From assembly GCF_014698015.1 (NCBI RefSeq), contig NZ_JACXBS010000002.1, positions 1 through 64,000 of the forward strand: a stretch of DNA of 64,000 nt, in the 5' to 3' direction. The notes beneath the pieces are model-generated. The model saw only the letters and a list, made by a program, of their open reading frames with translations. It was not told where the DNA came from and made no database searches. Position 1 is the stretch's first letter. Each line of letters begins with the position of its first letter. The position numbers were made by a program, and so were the translations under genes. Positions 19,032 through 29,527 of the stretch are shown piece by piece. Source of the stretch: Kocuria sp. cx-455. GTDB lineage: Bacteria > Actinomycetota > Actinomycetes > Actinomycetales > Micrococcaceae.

Positions 19032-20675
19032 ATGGCACAGCACCAATGGGAAATTGAACGTAAGTACGACCTGCCGCCCGAGCAGGCTGGCAAGATCAAG
19101 CCGCACAAGATCAAGGGATTCAGGGTGGGGGAACCCGCGATCTATGACATGACAGCGGTGTATTACGACACCGAGGATCTCGCGCTCGGTGCCGCCAACG
19201 TGGCCGTGCGGCGTCGTGCGGGTGGTGGTGACGACGGCTGGCACGTGAAGTACAAGGCCGGCAAGGCCCGTGGAGAGTTGCATTACGAGCCCCTCAAGAG
19301 TTCCACCCGGATACCCGCGGCGCTGCGTAAGACGCTCGTCGGGATCACGCTGGACGAGCATCTGAGCCCCGTGGCGACCATCAACACCCACCGCACCGAG
19401 TACCCCATCAGCGCCGAGGACGGTCGACAGCACGCTGTGCTGTGCGTGGATTTCGTGACCGCCCGGGACGAGCGGGCCGAGGCCGACCGGGAATGGAGCG
19501 AGTGCGAGACAGAGTTGAGCTCCGACACGCTGAGCAAGACGGAGTCCAAGGCGGTGTTCGCCGCAGTGGAGGACGTGTTGTTCAAAGCGGGAGCGGTTCA
19601 GTCCTCGTCTCCGGCCAAGATCGCCCGTGCCCTGGGCCAGGACGAGGTGCCGGCCAAGCCGAAGCGAGCGGAAGATTCGGGCGAGGACGCACCGGCCACC
19701 GGCCAGGATGTTCTGAACGCCATGTGCGAAACCTTGACGCGCCAACTACAGCATTGGGATTTCGCCGTGCGTATCGACGCGGAGGATTCCGTGCATCAAA
19801 TGCGAGTGCGCAGCCGGGCCCTTCGCAGCGTGTTGCACGCCGCACGGAACTTCATTCCCGAGCATGTGGGGACCGATCTCGAGGATCGTCTCAAGACTTT
19901 GGCACGCGCGCTCAGCGATGCCCGCGATGAAGAAGTCGCGGCGGAACAATTGCACGAGCGCCTGGATGGCGAATTCCAGGGCCAGATCACGGCCTCCGCC
20001 CGGCAGGACCTGTTCGGCGCGTCGGAGACGGGCATCGCCCACGCCGCTCGCGCCGTCCGTCGCATGCTGGAGAGTCCCGCGCATCTTCAGTTGTTGAAGG
20101 ACCTGCGGGCCCTGTCCCGGGACAGTTCATTCGGCGAGCAGGCGGCGCACATGTCCGCCAAGAAGTTCGCCAAGGCCGTGATGAGCACCGCCTTGACCGA
20201 CGTGATTCACAAGGCCACAGCCGAGCCGACCGTTGATTCGCAAACCGGCAGGGCAGAGGTCAGTGAGCTGGGTGCCGAGCTCAGTGAACGGCTGGCCTCA
20301 GCGGATGAGGATCCTGTGGGTCTGGCGATTTACTTCGATCACCTGCATGATGCCCGCAAGGCTATCAAGTCCGTGCGTTACGTCAGTGATGCCCTGGACC
20401 GCGCAGACGTCGGGCTGGGCAAGAAACGCTCCAGAGCGGCGTCGTACGCCAAGGACTACCAGAACGAACTCGGTTCCCTCACGGATTGCGCAGTCATGGA
20501 ACACTGGCTGGCCCGCGTGGCTCGAAGCTTCCAGCGCACCGGGAAGGACCGATACGCGGTGGGACTACTGCACGGCCTCGAGATGGCCTCGTTGCGGGCC
20601 CGCTTGGATGACGCTCCCGAGTTGATCAGTGACCTGGTGGCGGACATTCGCCGGGAACTACGGAGCGCGGAGTAA
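19032..20675 (+). CDS. CYTH-CHAD domain protein
   Basis: 547 residues. The N-terminal CYTH (triphosphate tunnel) domain, residues 1-190, carries the EIERKY signature (ExExK) that binds metal and triphosphate. The C-terminal CHAD domain (about 220-530) is helical and has many conserved basic residues (HQMRVRSRALRSVL near 255, HDARKAIKSVRYVSDAL near 440); CHAD domains bind polyphosphate. A role in tripolyphosphate or polyphosphate metabolism is likely but not proven. The ATG has GGAG 5 nt upstream. It stands alone between two strong terminator hairpins. Confidence 0.9.
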   Translation: MAQHQWEIERKYDLPPEQAGKIKPHKIKGFRVGEPAIYDMTAVYYDTEDLALGAANVAVRRRAGGGDDGWHVKYKAGKARGELHYEPLKSSTRIPAALRKTLVGITLDEHLSPVATINTHRTEYPISAEDGRQHAVLCVDFVTARDERAEADREWSECETELSSDTLSKTESKAVFAAVEDVLFKAGAVQSSSPAKIARALGQDEVPAKPKRAEDSGEDAPATGQDVLNAMCETLTRQLQHWDFAVRIDAEDSVHQMRVRSRALRSVLHAARNFIPEHVGTDLEDRLKTLARALSDARDEEVAAEQLHERLDGEFQGQITASARQDLFGASETGIAHAARAVRRMLESPAHLQLLKDLRALSRDSSFGEQAAHMSAKKFAKAVMSTALTDVIHKATAEPTVDSQTGRAEVSELGAELSERLASADEDPVGLAIYFDHLHDARKAIKSVRYVSDALDRADVGLGKKRSRAASYAKDYQNELGSLTDCAVMEHWLARVARSFQRTGKDRYAVGLLHGLEMASLRARLDDAPELISDLVADIRRELRSAE

Positions 20676-20738
20676 CCGTTCGCGCGCCCTAATCCGCCCG
20701 AGCGACGCCGGCGCCCCGATCCTGACGGGTCCTGCAAA

Positions 20739-20792
20739 AGCATCGACGGTGCGACCCTGGAAACGCTGGTTTCCGGTCGCACCGTCGATGCT
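20739..20792 (-). terminator. Very stable terminator between convergent genes
   Basis: An 18-bp perfect stem (20739-20756 / 20775-20792), a CT bulge, then a 6-bp inner stem GGAAAC/GTTTCC and a 4-nt loop. On the minus strand the hairpin is followed by TTTTG, so it mainly ends the exporter-TetR transcript; it may also stop CYTH-CHAD transcription. Confidence 0.85.
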
Positions 20793-20826
20793 GTGACCGA
20801 CGCGCAGGACGAAGGTCAGATACTGC

Positions 20827-23135
<2,309 letters not shown>

Positions 23136-23141
23136 TGGTAC

Positions 23142-23176
23142 AGACTATGCACTAGTGCAAATTTGCACAAGTGCAA
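23142..23176 (-). promoter_or_regulatory. Promoter with TetR operator array
   Basis: -10 box TAGTCT (minus, 23147-23142) and a possible -35 TTGTGC (minus, 23170-23165) with a 17-nt spacer. Two near-identical palindromes, TGCACTAGTGCA (23148-23159) and TGCACAAGTGCA (23164-23175), have centres 16 bp apart, and GTGCAAATTTGCAC (23155-23168) is itself a perfect palindrome overlapping both. The array covers the spacer and -35. Confidence 0.75.
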
Positions 23177-23440
23177 AGGACGGCAGGGGTCACGGGCAAC
23201 GCGGCCGAGTTTCCGTCCAGGTAACCATCAGGATGCTTGGTGTTGGCACGCATGCCCGGTTGTTACGGTGAAAGAGTCCCAGCCACGCGTGGTCAAACAG
23301 TATCGAGACCGAGGACCCGCACGGATCGTTACCAGGTTCCGGCATCGGAGACCGGTTGCACAACCGGTTCCGTACGCAGAAAGAGCAACCTGACATTCAG
23401 ATGTCAACGATCGGCAACAGCCAAGAAGTGGGTGCCTAGA

Positions 23441-24493
23441 GTGAAGAAGAACCGCGCTCGCAAAGTCCTGAAATTTGCCGTTTCGCAATTGACCTACCCG
23501 CGCGATCCCAAGGATTTTCTCCAGGTGTTCCACAACCTGGCGAGCGCCCGTTACACCCGAGGTGTCGTGTCCCGTGTGGTGCGTGAAACGTCGGATACGG
23601 CCACGATCTACTTCAGGGCCGGTGACGGCTGGACTCCACATGTGGCAGGTCAGTGGGCACGCATTGGTGTGTCCCTGAACGGCAAACGTGTGTGGCGACC
23701 ATTTTCGATCAGCGCGGCCGAGGGTCACGATCCCTCCATCACCGTGAAAGCCAACGGCGAGGTGTCCCAGAACCTGGTCCACGAGGCGACCCCCGGAACG
23801 CTCCTGTACCTGGAGGAACCGTCCGGGCAGTTCGTGTTGGACGAGACACCGGCGAGCATCCTGTTCATTGTTGCGGGTTCCGGCATCACGCCAGTGATGT
23901 CCATGCTGCGCACCCTCATGCCGCGGCGCCCCGACCATGACGTGGTCCTGATTTACTCGTCCAGATCGCCGCAGGATTGCATCTTCCACGATGAAATCCT
24001 GGAGCTTGCCGATCAATTCCCGGGCCTGAAACCTAAGTTCTGGTTCAGCCGGGAGGATGGCCGAATTGATTTCTCCGAAACCGGTGACGTCCCGCGCCTG
24101 TGCCCGGATTATCAGGACCGCGAAATGTACTCGTCCGGTCCCGACGCGTTCGTGAGCCGGGTTCAAGAACTCGCGGTTCTGCACGGTGGTGAGAGTCGGG
24201 TTGAAAGGTTTGACGTCACCCGGCGTACCAGCGCCAGCGGTAACGGTGAAGTGTATTTCTCCCGGTCGGATGAAACCCTCGAGGTGACCGGCGTGGATTC
24301 CATTTTGGAGGCGGCGGAGAATTCGGGCCGGCAGCTGCCCCACGGCTGCCGAATCGGCATCTGCCGCAGTTGTCTTGTACCCATGACGGACGGGCAGGTG
24401 TCCGACATCCGCACCGGTGACGTCACGCAGGATCCCGGACTGGTCCAGACATGCATCACTCGTCCCGCACCCTGGGTGGCGTTGGACATTTAG
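23441..24493 (+). CDS. Ferredoxin reductase with C-terminal 2Fe-2S domain (desaturase partner)
   Basis: About 350 residues. The order is FAD-binding ferredoxin-reductase domain (WRPFSIS flavin motif near residue 88), NAD(P)-binding domain (VAGSGITPVMSM near 145), and a plant-type 2Fe-2S domain with Cys303, 308, 311 and 338 (CRIGICRSC, then QTC). This is the layout of the reductase that feeds electrons to DesA3 in mycobacteria (Rv3230c type), and the desaturase gene follows 80 nt downstream. GTG 23441 is chosen from domain fit; GTG 23432 is equally possible, and neither has a convincing ribosome binding site. The frame opens further upstream, but that extension has no family features. Confidence 0.88.
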   Translation: MKKNRARKVLKFAVSQLTYPRDPKDFLQVFHNLASARYTRGVVSRVVRETSDTATIYFRAGDGWTPHVAGQWARIGVSLNGKRVWRPFSISAAEGHDPSITVKANGEVSQNLVHEATPGTLLYLEEPSGQFVLDETPASILFIVAGSGITPVMSMLRTLMPRRPDHDVVLIYSSRSPQDCIFHDEILELADQFPGLKPKFWFSREDGRIDFSETGDVPRLCPDYQDREMYSSGPDAFVSRVQELAVLHGGESRVERFDVTRRTSASGNGEVYFSRSDETLEVTGVDSILEAAENSGRQLPHGCRIGICRSCLVPMTDGQVSDIRTGDVTQDPGLVQTCITRPAPWVALDI

Positions 24494-24573
24494 CTGAGCC
24501 GCCACATTCCCACAGACCACCCCGCAGGATTCGCCGACAGGCACACACATTCTTGAGAAGGAGCACCACCCGC

Positions 24574-25689
24574 ATGGCAGCAACATTGGAAGAGCACACA
24601 CCCACCTTTGAGATAGAGCGGGCACGTCGAACACCCAACCCCTTGAACCTCACCGAAGAACAACTCATTGAACTCGAGGTCAAGTTCGACGCCATCCGCG
24701 ATGACATCACCGCCAAGCGGGGAGCCTCCGACGCCCGCTACATCGGACGGGTCATCAAGGCCCAGCGCAGTCTGGAAATGGTGGGTCGCGCGGCCATGTT
24801 GTTCTCCAAGCACAAGCCCTTGTGGCTCCTGGGGGTCGGCTGCCTGGCCGGCGGTAAAATCCTGGAAAACATGGAAATCGGGCACAACGTTCTGCACGGT
24901 CAGTGGGACTGGATGAACGACATGGAAATCCACTCCACCACCTGGGAGTGGGATTTCGTGGCGCCGTCCTCCGGCTGGCAGCGCACCCACAACGAAACCC
25001 ACCACACCTGGACCAACGTGGTCGGCAAGGACCGCGATGTCGGGTACAACGTCTTGCGTATGGACCCGTCGCAACCGTGGCGTCCGATCAACCTGCTCAA
25101 CCCCGTGATCAATGCCGGTCTGGCCCCCATGTTCGAATGGGGCATTGCCATTTACGACATCGAGTTCGATGAGTACCTGGCCGGCGCCAAGTCCAAGGAA
25201 GCGACGCTCAGGGACTTCAAACGCGTCATGAAGAAGTTCGGCCGGCAGAGCGCCAAGGATTTCGTCCTGTCGCCGTTGCTGGCCTCCCTGACCGGTTCGG
25301 CCAAGTCCTCGATCAAGGGCTACGTGGCCGCCAACGTCATTCGTAACCTGTGGGCCCACGCCGTGATCTTCTGCGGTCACTTCCCCGACGGTGCGGAGAC
25401 GTTCACCGAAGAGGACATCGAGAACGAGTCCCGCGGGCACTGGTACCTGCGGCAGGCCATGGGATCGGCCAATATCGACGGGTCCAAGGCCATGCACTTC
25501 ATGAGCGGCAACCTGTCCTTCCAGATCGAACACCACCTGTTCCCGGACCTGCCGTCCAACCGCATGGCGGAGATCGCACCGCGGGTCAAAGCGATCTGCG
25601 AAGAGTACGGAATTCCCTACACCTCCGGTCCACTGCCCAAGCAGGTTCTCGAGGCGTGGCGTAAGGTCTTCCGGCTCGCGCTCCCGTGA
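24574..25689 (+). CDS. Membrane fatty acid (acyl-CoA) desaturase, DesA3-like
   Basis: 371 residues. A membrane di-iron desaturase with the three histidine boxes: HNVLH at 104-108, HNETHH at 139-144 and QIEHH at 317-321. It introduces a double bond into acyl chains using O2 and electrons from the reductase encoded just upstream, so it probably tunes membrane fluidity or makes unsaturated fatty acids. The Q in the third box is seen in front-end and in DesA3-type enzymes. ATG 24574 has GAGAAGGAG upstream. Confidence 0.93.
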   Translation: MAATLEEHTPTFEIERARRTPNPLNLTEEQLIELEVKFDAIRDDITAKRGASDARYIGRVIKAQRSLEMVGRAAMLFSKHKPLWLLGVGCLAGGKILENMEIGHNVLHGQWDWMNDMEIHSTTWEWDFVAPSSGWQRTHNETHHTWTNVVGKDRDVGYNVLRMDPSQPWRPINLLNPVINAGLAPMFEWGIAIYDIEFDEYLAGAKSKEATLRDFKRVMKKFGRQSAKDFVLSPLLASLTGSAKSSIKGYVAANVIRNLWAHAVIFCGHFPDGAETFTEEDIENESRGHWYLRQAMGSANIDGSKAMHFMSGNLSFQIEHHLFPDLPSNRMAEIAPRVKAICEEYGIPYTSGPLPKQVLEAWRKVFRLALP

Positions 25690-25732
25690 TCGGAGGGGCG
25701 GCGCCGTCGGGCCCGTCCCACGGGCGATCCGG

Positions 25733-25738
25733 TACAGT
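25733..25738 (+). promoter_or_regulatory. -10 box TACAGT, leaderless start
   Basis: TACAGT ends 7 nt before the GTG at 25746. Confidence 0.5.
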
Positions 25739-25745
25739 ATCGGGG

Positions 25746-26828
25746 GTGAAAGTTCCCACCCTGGCGATCGTCGGCCCTGCGCAGGACGGGGTCAGAATGC
25801 ACGGCAGCGCCCTGGCCGATCACAGCCCGCAGGCGGAACGGATCGAGGGCGAGATCACCGACGTCCTCCCGGTGATCCTGGCCGGCGACGGGCCGGTGCA
25901 CTTTCACTTCACCGATCGGATTTTCGGCCGCGACGCCGCGGCCGCCGCCCAGACCGTCGAACGCATTGCCGCTCGCCGCCCGGTGTCCGTCACGCTCCAC
26001 GACATTCCCCAGCCGTCCGACGGTCACGCCTTCGCGGCCCGCTGCGCCGGCTACGCTCGCGTGGTTGCCGCCGCGCGCACGGTGATCGTGAGCAGCCACG
26101 TCGAACGGAGTCTCCTGGCGCGCCACACGGGCATCCCAGCGGATACCCACATCCACGTGGATCCGCTGCCCATCGACCGTGCCCCCTCGCTGGGATCGAC
26201 CGCGGCGCCCCCCGGGTTCCCCGCGAGCACCACCACGGTGGGGCTACTCGGTTTCATTTACCCGGGCAAGGGCCACGAGCACGTCCTGGCGGCCCTGGCG
26301 GCCGGCCCGCACCGCGCCGACGTCGTGGCGCTGGGCCGACCCTCGGAAGGTCACCAGGACCTCATGGCCGATCTCGAGCGCCTCGCCCGCGCTCGGGGGC
26401 GGTCATTTCACGTCACGGGGTTCCTCTCCGAGGACGAACTCACCGCTGCGGCGCGCGCGGTGACCGTTCCGGTGGTTGCGCCGGAGCACGTGTCCGCATC
26501 GGGATCGGTGGGGCGGTGGATCGCCAGCGGTCGCCGTCCCGTGGTGGTGCGTCACCCGTTCTTCGAAGAACTCCACGACCGCGCACCCTGGGCGCTGACC
26601 CTCACCGACGACCTCCCCGCCGCCTTGAACGCGGCGCTCGACAACCCTTCGAGCACGTGGATCGACGAGGAGGACTGGGACGATTCCGGCGTCCCGTCCA
26701 CCGTCCGTGCCGCCCGGATTCAGTGGTCCAGACTGTCGTCCGCAGCCCCGGACTCCCAGCCCGACGCAGCGAAGAACGCGGGCGGGCCGCAGCCTCGGGT
26801 GTCTTCGGGCGAGCGGGCCTCGCCGTGA
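25746..26828 (+). CDS. Glycosyltransferase, GT4-like
   Basis: 360 residues. Looks like a GT-B glycosyltransferase: an N-terminal Rossmann-like part with HFTDRIFG near 50 and VTLHDIPQPS near 82, then a C-terminal nucleotide-sugar part with GFIYPGKGHEHVL near 165 and HVTGFLSEDEL near 225, as in glycosyltransferase group 1. The sugar donor is unknown. A -10 box 7 nt upstream supports GTG 25746. It overlaps the next gene by GTGA and begins a three-gene surface-glycan operon. Confidence 0.8.
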   Translation: MKVPTLAIVGPAQDGVRMHGSALADHSPQAERIEGEITDVLPVILAGDGPVHFHFTDRIFGRDAAAAAQTVERIAARRPVSVTLHDIPQPSDGHAFAARCAGYARVVAAARTVIVSSHVERSLLARHTGIPADTHIHVDPLPIDRAPSLGSTAAPPGFPASTTTVGLLGFIYPGKGHEHVLAALAAGPHRADVVALGRPSEGHQDLMADLERLARARGRSFHVTGFLSEDELTAAARAVTVPVVAPEHVSASGSVGRWIASGRRPVVVRHPFFEELHDRAPWALTLTDDLPAALNAALDNPSSTWIDEEDWDDSGVPSTVRAARIQWSRLSSAAPDSQPDAAKNAGGPQPRVSSGERASP

Positions 26829-28069
26829 GCGTGACCGACCGGGCCGTCGAGACCGCGGGTCCGCCCGATGCGCCCCGCGTGAGCGTGATCGTGCCCTACT
26901 ACGAGAATCAACTCGGCCTGGATCGGTTGCTTCGCGCTCTGGAACGGCAAGAATTTGCGCACCACGAGTTCGAGGTCATCGTCAGCGATGATGGTTCGGC
27001 CGCGGCACCGACGATCCCCGCGACGTCGTACCCCGTACGCGTGACTCGGCAGGACAACCTGGGGTTCCGCGCGGCGGCCGCTCGCAACAAGGGTGCAGCC
27101 CTTGCGCGCGCTGCCCGGCTCGTTTTTCTCGACGGCGACATGATGCCCGAACCGAGGTTTCTCACCGCGATGCTGGCGGGCCTCGAAGTCCACGGCGACG
27201 GACACGGCGTGTTGGCGGTGGGCGCGCGTCGGCACGTGGACGTCTCGGCATGCACACCGGCCCAGATCGACCAGTGGCTCACCTACGGGCGCGCCCACGG
27301 CGCTCGCAGGCTCGCGGACCCGGTCTGGCTTTCCCACGGTTATGCCCGCACCAACAACCTGGCGGATGCCGGAGTCGAGGATTTCCGGCTCATCATCAGT
27401 GCGCTCATGGGCGTGGACCGGCAGCTCTTCGAAACCGTGGGCGGGTTTGATGAAACCCTGACCGGTTACGGGGGAGAGGACTGGGAGCTCGCGTACCGGT
27501 GCTGGCAGGCGGGCGCGCGTTTCGCCCACGTTGCCGGCGCTGTGGCCTGGCATGACGGCCCTGATCTGGGCGGACGGCCCGATACTCGCGACGTCAAGGA
27601 CGCCGAAACAATGGCGCTGGCCCAGCGCATCCCTCTGCCGAGCACCCGGGGGCGGGGGATCGTCTTCGAGCAACCGCACGTTGTGGTGCGGGTGCGCGGC
27701 CACGCCAATGACGGTGAGGCGTTCCTGACGGCGTCGCAGCTGCTCCGGGACACGGACTCCGGTGTGTGGTTCGTGGACCGCAACTCGAAACCGGCCGCTC
27801 TCGCCCAGGATCCCCGCGTTCGCACGGGGGAACCGGAACCGCGCTACCGGGCCAGGTGCCGTTACCTGGTGGACGTGCTGGCGCCGCTCACCCTGGCCGC
27901 GCCGCTGGGTGCGTTGTGCGAACGAGGTGAACAAACCGCTCCCGGGCTGCTGGAACTGCGCGAGACACGTAGTGTGAACCGTGGTGAATCGGACACGAGA
28001 ACCGTGTGTACCGCGGTTCGTCCGGCAGCCACGGATCAACGGATCGAAGGACGGGTGGCACATGAGTGA
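26825..28069 (+). CDS. Family 2 glycosyltransferase
   Basis: 414 residues. GT-A fold: VSVIVPYYEN near residue 19, SDDGS near 56, LDGDMM (DXD-like) near 103, and a C-terminal GGFDETLTGYGGEDWEL motif near 205 typical of GT2 enzymes with a GT7-type C-terminal half. A further 170 residues after the catalytic region are of unknown role. It starts inside the stop of the previous glycosyltransferase (GTGA) and overlaps the WcbI-like gene by 8 nt, so the three are translated together. Likely cytosolic, building a surface polysaccharide or glycoconjugate. Confidence 0.87.
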   Translation: MSVTDRAVETAGPPDAPRVSVIVPYYENQLGLDRLLRALERQEFAHHEFEVIVSDDGSAAAPTIPATSYPVRVTRQDNLGFRAAAARNKGAALARAARLVFLDGDMMPEPRFLTAMLAGLEVHGDGHGVLAVGARRHVDVSACTPAQIDQWLTYGRAHGARRLADPVWLSHGYARTNNLADAGVEDFRLIISALMGVDRQLFETVGGFDETLTGYGGEDWELAYRCWQAGARFAHVAGAVAWHDGPDLGGRPDTRDVKDAETMALAQRIPLPSTRGRGIVFEQPHVVVRVRGHANDGEAFLTASQLLRDTDSGVWFVDRNSKPAALAQDPRVRTGEPEPRYRARCRYLVDVLAPLTLAAPLGALCERGEQTAPGLLELRETRSVNRGESDTRTVCTAVRPAATDQRIEGRVAHE

Positions 28070-29018
28070 GGTACTGGGATTCGATCCGCACGACCCCGGC
28101 CGCCGCGCGCATTACGGTGAGTTCTACGGGCTCACCGAACTGCCGGACGCGCCGCTGTTCATGGTGCACGGCAATTGCCAGGCGGAATCCTTGCGCGTGC
28201 TTCTGCACGGGGCGGGGGAGGGCCGCTGGCACGGCGTGCGAATTCCTCCGGTCCATGAGTTGCTGGCCGAGGACTTGCCGCACCTCACTCGGCTACTGAA
28301 CCACTGCAGCTTTGTGGCGACCCAGCCGGTGGCCTCCGGGTATCGAGGGTTGCCGCTGGGTTCGGACGAAATTCTCGCGGTGACTCCACAGAACTCTCGC
28401 GCCGTGAAGTATCCGGTGATGCGATGGACGGCACTCATGCCCACGCTCGCGATCGTGCGCGCACCCGGGGTCACGGATCCGCCCGTCGCTCCGTATCACG
28501 ATCTCCGGGTGCTCGTGGCCGCCGCCCAGGGCAAACATGCCGTGCGGCTGGAGCCGGTTTCCCCGGCCGCCGTTCGCGGTTCCCGGGACGAGTCGCTGCA
28601 TCAATTGCGGACCCGGCAGGACGCGCATGGAACGGTGGATGCGGCGTCGTTGTTCGAAGCGGCGGGGCCTAACGCCGCGCACGTGATCAACCATCCGAGT
28701 AACGAGGTGCTGATGGGTGTGGCCCGGGCAATTCTTGCGGAACTGGGAGAACCGGGCGAGGTCGCAGATCCAGGGCGGGCATTGCTCGGTGGCATTCGAG
28801 CGCCCATTTACGAATCCACGCTGGATGCGCTGGGCTATCGCCCCGAGGATCTTGCGGGCGGCCCGCGCGATCACTGGATCATCGGTGGCGAGAAGGTGAC
28901 GGAGGACGACGTCGCCGCGGAGCACCTGCGATGGTACGCGCACTACCCGCAGGTGGTCGCCGCGGGCATGAAACGCCACGAGCGACTCATTCGCGCCATG
29001 AAACTGATCGACCAGTGA
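28062..29018 (+). CDS. WcbI-family polysaccharide biosynthesis putative acetyltransferase
   Basis: 318 residues. The N-terminal motif VHGNCQAESLRVLL near residue 32 and the overall layout match WcbI-type proteins, which are predicted to acetylate capsule polysaccharides. A basic C-terminal end follows. ATG 28062 follows a GAAGGA site. Position as third gene of the glycosyltransferase operon supports a role in surface-glycan modification. Reaction not proven for the family. Confidence 0.8.
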   Translation: MSEVLGFDPHDPGRRAHYGEFYGLTELPDAPLFMVHGNCQAESLRVLLHGAGEGRWHGVRIPPVHELLAEDLPHLTRLLNHCSFVATQPVASGYRGLPLGSDEILAVTPQNSRAVKYPVMRWTALMPTLAIVRAPGVTDPPVAPYHDLRVLVAAAQGKHAVRLEPVSPAAVRGSRDESLHQLRTRQDAHGTVDAASLFEAAGPNAAHVINHPSNEVLMGVARAILAELGEPGEVADPGRALLGGIRAPIYESTLDALGYRPEDLAGGPRDHWIIGGEKVTEDDVAAEHLRWYAHYPQVVAAGMKRHERLIRAMKLIDQ

Positions 29019-29032
29019 GGCGGTACCCCACC

Positions 29033-29389
29033 ATGACAAGCGAGAACGGCACCGATCAGGGCCTTTCGACGCCAGAGGCACCCGAAACTGCCGCGACCAC
29101 CGACGCTCCCGAGGCCCCCGATCTCCGAGATCGCGCGGCCGCCTCCATCCGGGATCTGCTGCGTCAACGCAACGGCAAGACCATGTGCCCCTCCGAGACC
29201 GCGCGGACGATCGGGGGTGATGACTGGCGGGATCTGATGCCGTTGGTGCGAGATGTCGCAGCAAGGCTCGTGAACCAGGGAGAGGTGATTGTCCAGCAGA
29301 AGGGAGAGGAGGTTGACATTGCCGCCGCTCGCGGCCCCATTCGATTGGCGCCGGGTCCGCAACTGAACGGGCCCACGCCGGGCGACTGA
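29033..29389 (+). CDS. DUF3253 domain protein
   Basis: 118 residues. After an acidic, low-complexity N-terminal 30 residues comes a DUF3253 domain: CPSETARTIGGDDWRDLM near 50, VRDVAARLVNQGEVIV near 72, and ARGPIRL at the end. The fold is winged-helix-like and may bind DNA; function unknown. It starts 14 nt after the WcbI-like gene and is followed by a strong terminator, so it is probably the last gene of that transcript. Confidence 0.85.
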   Translation: MTSENGTDQGLSTPEAPETAATTDAPEAPDLRDRAAASIRDLLRQRNGKTMCPSETARTIGGDDWRDLMPLVRDVAARLVNQGEVIVQQKGEEVDIAAARGPIRLAPGPQLNGPTPGD

Positions 29390-29447
29390 CCACCATGTGA
29401 GACTCACGCCCCGCGTGGTGCGAGCAAGCACCGCCCCTCACATGAGA

Positions 29448-29480
29448 GAAGACCCGAGCGAATGATTCGCTCGGGTCTTC
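29448..29480. terminator. Bidirectional terminator
   Basis: A perfect 15-bp stem (29448-29462 / 29466-29480) with a 3-nt TGA loop between convergent transcripts. AATCATT follows on the plus strand. Symmetric enough to act both ways. Confidence 0.85.
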
Positions 29481-29527
29481 AATCATTGTGGTGGGAGCAG
29501 ACCCTACCTGTGAAAGCGGCTATCGAT

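Noticed and set aside
23237-23431. N-terminal extension of the ferredoxin reductase
   Set aside because: Arg/Thr-rich with no family match; domain length is normal from 23432/23441.
26516-26824. Extension of the family 2 glycosyltransferase into the previous gene
   Set aside because: Overlaps the first glycosyltransferase in another frame; GTG 26825 gives the usual N terminus.
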